64,000 nt of DNA from Lineus longissimus (taxonomy: Eukaryota > Nemertea > Pilidiophora > Heteronemertea > Lineidae): the NCBI RefSeq assembly GCF_910592395.1, contig NC_088315.1, forward strand, positions 6,512,501 through 6,576,500, read 5' to 3'. The notes beneath the pieces are model-generated. The model searched no databases. It saw nothing but the letters and a program-made list of their open reading frames with translations, and was not told the DNA's origin. This document shows positions 51,534 to 63,010 of this stretch, piece after piece. Both the position numbers and the translations under genes were made by a program. The stretch's first letter is position 1. Each line of letters opens with the position of its first letter.

Positions 51534-53465
51534 ACTTGTTTAGATGCATTTACTAAGGACTCAACTCGGCCTCGAGTCCTTCGCACGATATGATATCTAC
51601 TATACGACTCCCTTCATCATATACTAGTACTTTAGACCAGCATTGTAAAACAGGACCAAAGCTGTTTCACAATGAACACTTTCACGGCTGAACCATGTAG
51701 ATCTACATGGACCAAACCCCCCCCCCCCCTGTTTCAGGGGGTTATCCCTGCTCTGCTAGGCTTCAGCGTTAAAACTACACCGACTTGATATTCAGAGAAA
51801 GATAGAAACTGAAAGAATCTTTTCGCTGAAACCTAAAGTTTCAATTTTAACTTGATGACAGCAGGGCTAAACTGAGTTGCTTGTATACAAAGGTATTTTA
51901 TATTTTGTCAGAGTACAGCATATACATATATTCTTAAATGATTTTATCCAGGTAGTTAGAATATCCTGGGACCACAAAAATTCTGTGGTCATCTTCCAGT
52001 CTTGGAATTGAAGTTCTCGTGAGATCTTGCCATTCTACGTTGCCTGTGTATTGTATACCCCAGTTATATGGCCAGCTTACCCGCCAGCCATGGAGGAATC
52101 CTTTGTAGCCTAAAGGTTGGTGTGCTGTCTCCAGTTAGGCAACGTTGAGTGCGGTCATCCATTCGATGGGTGACTGGCACATATAATAAACTGCAATGGT
52201 AATCAGTTGATGTTTGTATTTACTCAAGATTTCATATTTACAGTATTATAAATGCAATATTGGTGCTTCTTATTTTAGAAAGGAATGTAGAACTTGTGCA
52301 ATTGTTTAAAAATGTTGGGCATTTCATATCTGAAATTTACATTCCCCCCCAAAAGCCACAATAAATAAATCCCTAATTGACTTTCACTGTGGGAGTGCTC
52401 TGTCTTTCAAGAGGAAATGTCCAACCCGATCAGTATCGTGTCATAAAATGAAACAGAGCCTGGAGAAGTGATTTGTATCTTTGTCACTTCAACTATGTAT
52501 ATAGCATTTATTGCCGTTAAAATTTTAACGAAAGTGCTTGACAAAATATTTTGATAGATCATTTGAATAAAACAGTATGTCCCAAGAAGTTCTTTTCTTT
52601 GACTTTCTTCAAACAAATGTCAGTGCATCTCTGCAGAGGCACAACTGGATGTTGAAGAGCCTGTGAGTTCAACCTGGGATGACACAAAACCAGTGACAAT
52701 ATCAAGCAGGTTGAATCCATACTCTCAGGGCATGCTCTAGGATGGCCTATCCTGGGAAGGGAGAGCAAATAGTTGGTCCAAACACCCACACCAGAAGACA
52801 CAGGCAGGTCTCGGCACCTTTATGATCAAAGAATTTGTTTAAACTTCCAGTCAAGCGGACTTGGTTGTCAGGCACATGAAAATAAGAGCTCAAAGGCACC
52901 CCCCCCACAACCTCCTTGACTGACAGACACATCCCACTGACACTGACACGTGAGAGTGCCCTTATTTTCACGTGCCTGTGACATGTTGGGAAAACAGTCT
53001 TGCAGGAGAATGTTCATAGGGATGTGGAAAATATCAACTTTTACCAGACATAAAATTCATAAGTTACGCATTGGAATTTATCTGAGATGCCTAAATCAGG
53101 GAGCTCTAAATTTTTATTACTTTCTTGTCTTGAGCTACAAATATTTGGTGATGAGGATGTGAATAAAAGAGCTGGGAAAGTCTAAGTCCCTGTGGTAAGT
53201 GTATGCAATCCATTGCCGTACAACCTCGTTTCTCAGAGAAAAGGTCAGTGAATCGTTGTGATGTATGAAGTTCACAAAACAAGCACCTGAGACAGGGTTA
53301 GTTGTTCTATAAATAGACTGGGCGTGAGCGTGGTTTCGTGTGACCAACTCGACCAGTTCGTGTGATTCGATCAACTTAGTCCAATTTGCTGTTCTACTTC
53401 CGCTTTTGTTTATTTTCCAGGAAGATGAAAATTCGTTGATATTTTGACCAAATAAACAGTCAATA
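51534..53465. other. DSTYK-like 3' UTR and intergenic gap before NCKAP1
   Basis: Candidate plus-strand AATAAA signals occur near 52184 and 52361. A C-run lies at about 51718-51729. Around 52871-52976 is a small foldback: GGCACATGAAAATAAG and its near-complement CTTATTTTCACGTGCC. The NCKAP1 promoter should lie just upstream of 53466. No gene is recognised. Confidence 0.4.
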
Positions 53466-56400
53466 ATGTCACGGGGAATGATTCCAAGTCAGCAGAAGCT
53501 GGCTGAAAGGCTTACAATCCTCAACGATCGTGGCACCGGCATTTTAACACGCACATATAACATCAAAAGGGTATGTCATTGTCAACTGAAATGTAGTCTT
53601 AGGCCTACAGTGTGTTTCAAAAAAAGGAAACCGAGATTAATTTGTTAATTTCTTGGACATTGCTGAAAAATTTGGAAATTGGCAACCACCATTTATTACC
53701 TTATGATATCCTCTTTCGTATGGCACCAAGAAATCCAATTTACCATCACAGATGCATGGCTGAGCACAACGCAGTTCTCAATCAACCAGGCCTACTGGTC
53801 TTGCACCAGATGGGCCTAGATGTTTTGGTAATGACCGAACCTTGTTTGCCCAGTGCAGAGCTTTTGTTAATTAATCATTTTACCCTTAAAAATCCTCCTC
53901 ATACGACAATCAAGATGTACAGACCGGGGGAGCTGGCAGTACGTACCCATAAGTCTTTGCGGTAGTCTCGCGCGTACCGGATATAACCGTATAACCTGTC
54001 AAGCTTTTCTCCTTCAGAGAAATACTGCGTTGCGCTCAACTGCCAATTATGCATTAGTCTGGTGGACACGAGGTTGGCCTTAAACTTGCTTGAAATCGAA
54101 AATTTGGACAACACACGTGTACTACAGCGCAAACGGCAGCATTCTGACATATAGAAACATGTGGTCTGATTCTATTTTTACTTGTCACTAAGTGATCACG
54201 CGTCCAACCTCGTATGCAGGGTAATGTGGCTTTCTCATTGGTCGAACGTTAATTTTGTTCACAGCCTTTTAAGGCACTTGAGCGCAACGCAGTATTTCTC
54301 TGAAGGAGAAAAGCTTGATGGGTTATATCCGGTACGCGCGAGACTACCGCAAAGACTTATGGGTACGTACTGCCAGCTCCCCCGGTCTGTACATCTTGAT
54401 TGTAGTATTGACTTTGAAATTCAAACTACCATATATTGTTTCAACATGGACAACCGCAGGTTCAGGCCAAACAGTAACAAAACAAACGGCAGTTTTCAAT
54501 CATGAACATTCCATTTTCAGATGCTTGGCAACCCTGAACTCAAACCCAGTTTCCTCACAGACAAGTCTTTGGAGAACTGCATTCGACCAATTGTGAAAAA
54601 GTTCCCCAATCTGGATTCAAAAGCGGTAAGAGTTGATGGGGGTTTGCAGGTCATAAAAAATAAAGATGTGAGAAAGAAAACAGCCCTTAATATTTGCCTT
54701 GTCACAAGAGCAGGCATTGGGCAGGCAGAAGATCACATGTTTGAATTGTGACTGTGAGCACAATTGTAAGACTATTGGGACCGATTCATTGGTTGTGTCA
54801 TGTTTCTGTTCATTTATTTATCATTAAAACTTTGGAGTGAAAGGTTTTCTTTAAAGGTATTTTGAACTGTGTTGATTTCCCTTTTCAGAAAGAACTGCAG
54901 TCTGTGAATGTTATGAAGTCAGAGATCTGTAAATCTCTGGCCTTGTATTATGACACGTTTGTCGATATTCTCATATTCAAGGTAAGACTAAACTGCAAAA
55001 TAACAATACTAGTAGGCTTCTTGTTTCATGTAAGATTTTATATCTCTGACATCAGTTTTGTCTGAGTTTTGACTTGATTTTGACGCATATGATACCCTCG
55101 CGAAAATCAGTGCCACCTATTATTGGGAATGGGATGCCAATATCCTATTGTCAAAATGATAAATCTATATCTAAACTGTCTTGTTTACTTTTACAGGATC
55201 ATGTCACCAACCTGTTGACCACATTTGATGCCTGTCAGGTCTATTTAGATATTGTGAGTACTGATTAGCTTACTCTCATATTAAGTAATCGTCTACTGCT
55301 TTACAGTACACAGACTGTCCGTTTCCCTGCTCAAGACAAGAATAGAATCTGCAGTGGCAGGATTTCGCCCCCACCCCCTCTGGTCTGGTGCTACTTCTGT
55401 CAAAAGTGTCCTAGCTTGACTGCCAATAGAAGAACACTTTAAAGTGTGACACCAGAGGACCATTCTGTGAGAAGATGAGGAAATTGTAATTCCCTGTTAA
55501 AGGATCAAAGAGTTATTTACAGTAAGGTATGAAATAGGGAAGAACAAGCACATTGAAGAGATCATCTCATCCTTTACATGCAAATCCTTGTTATTTTCAG
55601 ACGCTGTGTTATGACCTGACCAAAGGCTACCTTGACCTGATGGTGACCTATTTCTCAATTATGTTACTTATCTTCCGCATCGACGATCGCAAGGCTGTCC
55701 TTGGCTTATACAATCATGCACATGAGCTGCAATTTTCAAAAGGGTGCGTGTTTTTAATTTCATTCTGCAGGATTTTCTTTGCATTTAACTCAGTAGATTT
55801 GATTAGGTGGAATGTGACAATGTTACAACAGGTATGTGTCACTCATGACTTACTGAAACATACCACTGTTTAAAGTGTGTTTAAAGGGTAACTCGTGTCA
55901 AATTTCACCACATAATGTTTTAGCTGTTTTTGACAAATGACTACCTCACTTTCTCATAAATCGTTAAGGTTTTCGAATCGAAATGCACATTTTCTAGAAA
56001 TTTATGGTTTTAATCCCGCCCGGACGGCTCGCTTCGATGCCGTTGAAATTGCGCTACGCCGACGACGTTTTTCGTTGATGACGTCACAACATGAACATTT
56101 TCGCGGTCGCGGTGGTTTACATTCGATTAAAACAGCGATTTTATAATAAATCTGATCAAAAATGGAAAATTTGAGCTTTACATTTGTGATCAACAAATAA
56201 AAACGGACGTATTTCCGCAAAGTTGTAAATCGCATCATAGTATCACTCTTAGGAATTGGATGTACAGACCTAGAATATCGCAAAAGAGGCCTGAATTCAT
56301 TCAGGTATTTCATTCAGGTATTTGTTTTTCCCTTCAGAGCTGAGAACTACCCTCGTCTTGGTCAGATGGTGTTGGATTATGACCCACCTTGGAAGAAAAT

Positions 56401-59400
56401 GTGTGAGGAGTTTGTACCTCACAGCAAGGTATGATATATCATTGAAGATTTGTCAGAAAGTCTCGTTGTAACTTCCTATCAAAGTGAACTTGGTTGAGTG
56501 AAGGGCACACAGGTAATCAAATCAATAGCAACAAAAAACAGCAAAGTATTTTTTCGTGATTTCTAGGTTACTTGCAAAATCCGCGAAAATAAAATGTTCG
56601 TGAAAATATTCCGGTTTATGGTACGGTATTTCAGTGTAAAATTTTGTTTCATTTTTACAGCTTGTGAACCAAGCTCTCCTGTCATTAGCCCCTGTCTACC
56701 AACGACGAAACCAGCCTGCAGTTGACATGAGGGGCACTCAAGTTCTCAGTCTCATTGCTGAACCAAATAAAATCATGAGTTATGTTCCGTATGATGCGGT
56801 GAGTAGCTTGAATGTTCTCCTGTGCTCACACTCGGTCATAGGCAGTAACGTTTATCACTGCTGTTTTTCTACATGTGGGATGGCACCCTCTTGGTCTGGT
56901 TACCCAGTCTTTGGTCAAATACTTTGAGTCAAATCTTTCTTGTGTCATATTTCATAAGGATACCTTGGCAAATGGAACTTTTAGTGAATTGTGTTATCAA
57001 CAATCTTCTTGTTCCTTGCCTGTTTCTCAGCTTGTAAGTCTGGGTGTTCTATTGTGAGTTGTGTAGGTAATGTCCATGCAGTTGTTGCTTGGCCAAACAT
57101 TGTACATGGTACTCATGTAGCCACAGTACTCAAATGAGTCACAATTGCAATAGATTGTGTTATATTTATTGTGTTTCGTGTTATCAAAGTGTGGATATCC
57201 TTGTGTTTGCCACCAAACGGGTTCCTATTAGTCTATATTTGATTCTATACATTGAATAATCATTGATTTTCCGGTTTCAGATGCCATGCGAATACATTTC
57301 TGTGGAGGTTCTTGAAAGGTGGATTATAAGTAAGTCACTTTGATGTTCAGCATTCTTACACGCCAGTCAATATGGCCAGGCCATTGTACTTCTGCCCATG
57401 AGTGCATAGTATCTGATGTAAACTGGCGAAGGTCAGAAAGTCCTCCCTGTTCCCCTATCATGATCTTGATTTTTCCTGTTTCAGTGGGCTATGTCCTCTG
57501 CCATCAACAGTTAATGCCATTGCCTGCTGCACAAGAGCTGTGGAAGGCGGCGCTGACATCTTGCTACGTCATCGACTTGTGCAGGGATGAGGTGCTAGCC
57601 ATACATCCATTCATCAGCCAGGTCTTCGAGGGCATTAAAGGGTAGGTTAAAATGCTCTGTACATCGAAATAGTGTAAAATGTCAAAAATCCAAAAATGTC
57701 AAAAACATGTCATAATTTGCAGCGAAATGGGTGTAGAAAATCGAATGGAAGATCTTTTCCCCACTCTTTTGGTGCAAAAGAATCAGCAGATCACACTTCG
57801 GATTAATCATTCGAATCACCATAATTTTGGGTTTGCCCAAGATGTGTAATCAGGGTAGTGAAACGTCTTTGAACGGAGTTCTATGATGCCTGGTTGGTGG
57901 ATAAATTATATGTAGTTTAATTGGCTCATTCCAGGTATACCAAGAAGACTAATGAAGTTAAGGAACTGCATCAGACAGCTATACAAACTGCGTAAGTATA
58001 TTAGTCTAGCTGGTTAAAATAAAGAAGTCATCAGTTTGGAAGCCAGGGAAAACACTGCTTCAGAATGCACTCGCAGCTACCACTACCATTAGGTGTGAAT
58101 CAACCAGCATATTTCAATTCTTTTCAGACCAACCATGCATAAGGATCGTAGAAAATTCTTGCGAACAGCACTGAAAGAACTCGCACTACTCTTCACCGAT
58201 CAACCAGGATTACTTGGGCCAAAAGCTCGCTACATTTTCGTGGCGCTTACCATGGCACGAGATGAGATTAAATGGCTGTTACGTCATGCAGCGAACCCAC
58301 CGGTTAGGAAAGGAATGAGAGTACCAGTTGAGGAGTTTGTGGACAGACAGCTGCCGGAGTTGTTGTTTCATGTTGAGGAGTTGAGGGGTAGGTTCTCTTG
58401 AAATAAAAAACTTCATATAGCGATGTTTGAGTCTATTTGTGCTGAGGTTTTTGCTTTTCTCTGTTTCCAGTAGGTCGGATTGTTGGAAGAAATTGTGATT
58501 GTTTTCAATACTGTGTGGTACATTATTATGCTTTAGTTGACCTTCCTTCTTTCAGCTCTGGTCAAGAAGTACAACCAGGTTCTGCAGCGGTATTACATTC
58601 AGATGATGTCTGGGTATGATGCGCCCTTGCTGAATGAGCTCATGCAGACAATGACGGCATTACCGGAAGACGAGTCCGTCATCATGTCATCATTCTGTAG
58701 TACCATGCAGGCATTGTCAGTCAAACAAGGTAAGGTAGTTTAGTATTTGACCTAATGTAGTAATGATAAACTTTGGGGCTTTCTTCAAGTTTTGTAATGA
58801 GCACGATTGCAGATTTTTTTGGTTCTGAATGTATTGTTAATATTCAGTGAAACCCCTCTCAATCGAGACACTGCATTTGGTCCCAGATGGTCATTTCCAT
58901 TGAATTTGACTTCTGTTATCAGGAGACCTCTCTATCAAGGACAACATTTCTCAGTCCCAAGGGTGTCCTTAATAGAGAGCTTCTACTGTCATAGCCAGGG
59001 TTAGCCCATGTTGAGACTTGTCCCCTTGTTCTTGTGTACGTGTAATATTTCGTCATACATCAGCACTTTTCATGTCAATCACCTTATTGTCAACATCTCA
59101 CATTTTTCAGTCGAGGAAAATGAGCTGTTTGATTTCCGTGGAATACGCCTGGACTGGTTCCGTCTTCAGGCCTATACAAGCATCAGCAAGGCGGCATTTA
59201 ATCTTCACAATCATCACAAAATAGCGCACCATCTCAACAGCGTCACTTTCCATACAAAGATGGTTGACTCGTTGGACGAGATGCTCTTGGAGACATCTGA
59301 TCTTTCACTCTACTGGTAAGCTTAAATGTTGAAGAAGACTTTTGCATAGCACCTTTAAACCTTAGTGGAGCTGATGAAGACTTGTGGCTCTGACAGTCGG

Positions 59401-62400
59401 CTAGTGTCCAAGTGGTCCCTGGTTGAACCACAGAGTCGTCGTAAGATTCTCTGCAGGTCTCTCCATCTAACTTTCCTTACTCCACCCAGGTATATAAATG
59501 GGTACTCAGTGCTCAGGTTGTACTGCTGATTGAGTTTTACTGAAAGGTTTCAGGAATGATGGGGGTTAAATCGTAATTGCATAGTCGGATGATATTTACC
59601 TGTACCTTAGTGAGCATTTAGGGCCGCAAAAATGGAAGGATTTAGAGTATCTGATTGTCCAAAATAAAAGTAAATTGTTAATTGTCTTTTGTTTCAGTTT
59701 CTACACCACCTTATTTGAGCAGCAGTTCAAACACTGCATGGAGTTCCCTGCCCAGCATCGCTACAGCATAGCCTTCCCAATGATCTGTGCACACTTCATG
59801 AACGCGACACATGAGCTCTGTCCTGAAGAGGTAAGCCGACATCTGGGATGAAATTTTTCCAATTTTCTATTTCCCTGCAACACAGAGAACAGAAATGCTT
59901 AGATGGGCATAGGCCTTTAAGGCTATTTTTAAAGTTTTAACAATAAAATGCACTGACATGACTGATATGTTATCTTTAAAAAATCATCTCTCTTGCAGCG
60001 CAACTCGATTGGTACGACAAGTGTCCAGTATGCTCATTGGTTCATCAAGGAGATGTCCGAGGAAGTCAACCAGGTCATTGTCGCCGTGTGCGACGAACAG
60101 AGGATTATGACAGACAAAGTGAGTGATTGAAGTTCTCGCCATGATAATGTGCTAATTTTTACCTGCATGTGAAGGAGCTGGTCAACTGTGGGAAGTATGG
60201 GGCAAGGGCATTCTCAGTGCATGCCCCTCGAATGTGGAACTCACTAGGCCATGACCTGAGGAAAGAAACTGACTCCATCACCTTCCAAAAAAACATGAAA
60301 ACTTTCCTCTTCCGCGAGCATTTTGGAGTGTGAGCACTTTTGAACATTGTATTCAGTGGGAAAGGCGCTATACAAAAGATAATTTCATTTATTCATTCAT
60401 TCAAGTATGGACGTTGGGGGGAAGATTTATTTGGTACTCGTAGTTTTAATTTTTAAATAGATTTATATCTTTGTCTTTTATATGCTTTTAGTTGCTGCCG
60501 AAGAATTGTGCTGCGCAGACCGCACAAGCGATGAGCCAAAAGAAAGCCAAAAGCCAGGGGAAAAAGACGCAAGAACCTGATAAGCCAGGCCAGGAGAGCT
60601 ATAGAAAGCACAGAGAAGACTTCAAAAGGTGAATACCAATTGCCTTCTGTAAAGTTTTCAGGTTGGGAGGGCAATTTGATGTGTGGTCAATCCAGTATTG
60701 TGCTCCCTTGGAGAAGTTTGAGGAAGAGTCGTCGAAATTTTATCTATGCCACTTGTGTTCTGGAAGTTTCAGAATAAGAGAAGTTGAAAAAAGTTGTACA
60801 TGAAACAATTCTCATCTCCTTCTTCTTCTTTTCCTAGGATTGACAAACTGCACATGGCTCTAACCGAACTTTGCTATGCATTGAACTACTGCAGTGTCAT
60901 AACTGTCTGGGAGCATGGCTTTGTACCCAGGGAATTCTTCACACAACAACTTGAAGTGAGATTTAACAAGTAAGTCGATGAATGCCTTGTATCCTTTGGG
61001 AAGTCAGTAAAGGTTAATTTCCAGTTACAAGTTCTTGGTGTTTTAAAATTATAATAAGGAACTTTAGGGACTGAAAATGCTGTCTTTAACTGGAATGTGT
61101 CCTGTCTAATAGTCATCACATTGAATGAAAGGGACCATTAGGTAGCAGAATCGGCATATTTAAGAGTGAAGGTCTCTTGCTTACAGGTAATAATGAAAGT
61201 ACAAAAAATCAAGTTGCCTTGACTGAGATTTGAACCACATATCCTTGGATGGCTGTGTTGGGTTTGTTCAATGTAATGCTGACTTTCATTTCTGTTGTAT
61301 TTCAAGGACACTGGTTGGCATCATGATGTATAACCCAGAGACATGTGAAATAGCCAAACCATCGGAACTCCTGAGTAATGTGCAGGCAATGATGAGTGTG
61401 CTACAGAGTCTGGAAAACTACAGTAAGTTGAAACATTGGTCGCACAGCGTGATTAGTGTTCTCCGCAGCCTAGTTGCCAATCATAGGTTCCATATGATCT
61501 AGAAGTTGGCTTTCGGTACCTTCCAGCTATCATACCAGAACAATATTTTGGATGCCCTTGCCAAGCATGTTGATGAATTGTACTACACAAACAACTAAAT
61601 GCATTGCTGATTTCATTTTCAGTCCATATTGATGTTACTCGAGTCTTCAATAATGTGTTGTTACAACAGACTCAGCCCACCGACAGCTTTGCTGGAGACA
61701 GAACCATAACTTCCAACTACACTGACTGGTATGTGCTATGCGCCAGATGTGTTTAATAATGTTTCATTTCCATTTTACATGGTCCATGCTTATAGAGCGA
61801 TGGAAAGCATATAGACAGTACTGTGAATAAGGGCTGTGACTTGTCAGATTTTTTGACGATTTCTGTTTTTTCCCTGACTTCTAATGTAAGAGGTTTATCA
61901 AAGTTCGATTAGATTCCCTGAATAAATATTGTCATCATCATGAACATCACTTAAGGTAAAACGATTATTCTGATCCTCACTTTAGCAAATGTGCTCTGTG
62001 AATTGGCTGTGATATAATATATATTGTGTTTCATCTCCCTGTATGCAGGTACCTTGAAGTTCTCCTCCGTCGAGTTAGCTCAGGCCATATTGTGTATTCT
62101 CCCAGTCAGAAAGCTTTTGTCAACTTAGGCGGCGAGGGAGCTCTCCCATTCACAGCAGAGGAATATGCTGACATCATGGGTAGGTCATCATGTTGACCCA
62201 GGAAAAACCCTGTTTCCTCCTCATCTCGCCCTACCATGGAAAGATATCTTTGTGAGAAAAGACTCTGAACACTTTCACTGAGTCAGAACTCCCAATTAAG
62301 TGAGACGACACATTTAAAGGGCCTTTAATACTCCTGACAAGGTATGAGCTTCAAGCCTAGACAGGCCTGTCTGGATTGTGATGTCAATAGGCCTGATTCA

Positions 62401-63010
62401 ACTAATTCATTCGCGCTTGAAGCTAATGGTTGCATATAAATTTTCAGAACTGCGTGCCCTAGCTGAGTTGATTGGTCCATATGGAATGAGATACCTGAGC
62501 CAGAGGCTGATGTGGCACATCTCCAGTCAGGTGGACGAACTCAAGGTAGGGGGCACTGTGTTTGGAATGCAGAAGATTGTTTCTTTTGAGGATACTGTTC
62601 TGACAAGTGCTTTTCTTTACCGGGTTTCTCACTCTCATAGATGCAATTGGTTAGAAATGACCGATTCGTACCAAAATCTGCTTTGATGTTTGTGATGGTG
62701 ATATTTACTAAAGTAGCAACATCTTGAATCAAGGCCGAACATCTTGAATTCGGGCCCAAACACCTTGAATCGGGGCCTATACAGCTAAAATCAGGGCCCA
62801 AACATCTTAAATCTGGCCCTGACACCTTGAATTTGGGCCAAAAGATCTTGAATCGGGTCTCGCTCATCTTGAATCCTGTGTTGAATCTTGCGTTTCCCAT
62901 TTACCTCTCCTTTCAGAAAATGGTTGTGGCCAACAAAGACATCTTATCAAGCTTGAGAAGCAGCTACGATAAGCCAGAGCAGATGAAGGACTTGTTCAGG
63001 AGGCTGGGAA
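53466..63010 (+). CDS. NCKAP1: Nck-associated protein 1 / HEM, WAVE regulatory complex subunit (5' 900 codons)
   Basis: Twenty-two exons in phase: 53466-53570, 54521-54625, 54889-54981, 55197-55253, 55601-55743, 56338-56428, 56661-56798, 57281-57329, 57485-57641, 57935-57991, 58128-58387, 58556-58729, 59111-59315, 59698-59830, 59999-60118, 60492-60628, 60838-60969, 61307-61422, 61623-61728, 62049-62179, 62448-62545 and 62917-63010. They code 900 residues plus one base, about 80% of the usual ~1125 aa; the rest lies beyond the window. Family blocks include [109 protein letters not shown] and [12 protein letters not shown]. The protein pairs with CYFIP/Sra1 as the Rac-responsive half of the WAVE complex, which activates Arp2/3 actin branching at the leading edge. 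A single gene likely stands for vertebrate NCKAP1 and NCKAP1L. Confidence 0.95.
53902..54408. mobile_element. Foldback element with ~125-bp inverted arms, NCKAP1 intron 1
   Basis: The arm from about 53905 to 54040 (starting CAATCAAGATGTACAGACCG) returns in reverse complement at about 54276-54405, differing by a ~5-base indel and a few bases. The central spacer is about 240 bases. Both arms encode the same frame fragment ([13 protein letters not shown]) only because they are copies, and no transposase is present. Long terminal inverted repeats without coding capacity fit a MITE or foldback transposon. Confidence 0.75.
58845..58990. mobile_element. MITE-like element with ~40-bp inverted ends, NCKAP1 intron
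   Basis: The left end CAGTGAAACCCCTCTCAATC continues into GAGACACTGCATTTGGTCCC. The reverse complement of the right end reads CAGTAGAAGCTCTCTATTAA and GGACACCCTTGGGACTGA, so the ends are imperfect inverted repeats of about 40 bases. Total length is 146 bases with no coding potential. It lies between the exons ending at 58729 and starting at 59111. Confidence 0.55.
60165..60412 (+). mobile_element. 3' end of a LINE (CR1/L2-like), truncated
   Basis: In frame the segment reads a typical reverse-transcriptase C-terminus: [20 protein letters not shown], then [20 protein letters not shown] and FREHFGV followed by a stop at about 60330. The 3' UTR carries GGCGCTATACAAAAGATAA and ends in ATTCATTC microsatellite repeats, as in CR1/L2-type LINEs. 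It is 5'-truncated and sits in an NCKAP1 intron. Confidence 0.8.
62705..62885. repeat. Short tandem repeat, ~21-bp unit (CATCTTGAATCGGGGCC)
   Basis: About eight imperfect units follow one another, each with a variant of CATCTTGAATC(A/G)GGGCC(C)AAA. Unit lengths vary from about 20 to 24 bases. The array ends about 30 bases before the exon that begins at 62917, so it lies close to that exon's branch-point region. Confidence 0.8.

Noticed and set aside
53899-54505. Repeated [13 protein letters not shown] peptide on both strands in NCKAP1 intron 1
   Set aside because: The shared peptide comes from the two inverted arms of a foldback element, not from two genes.
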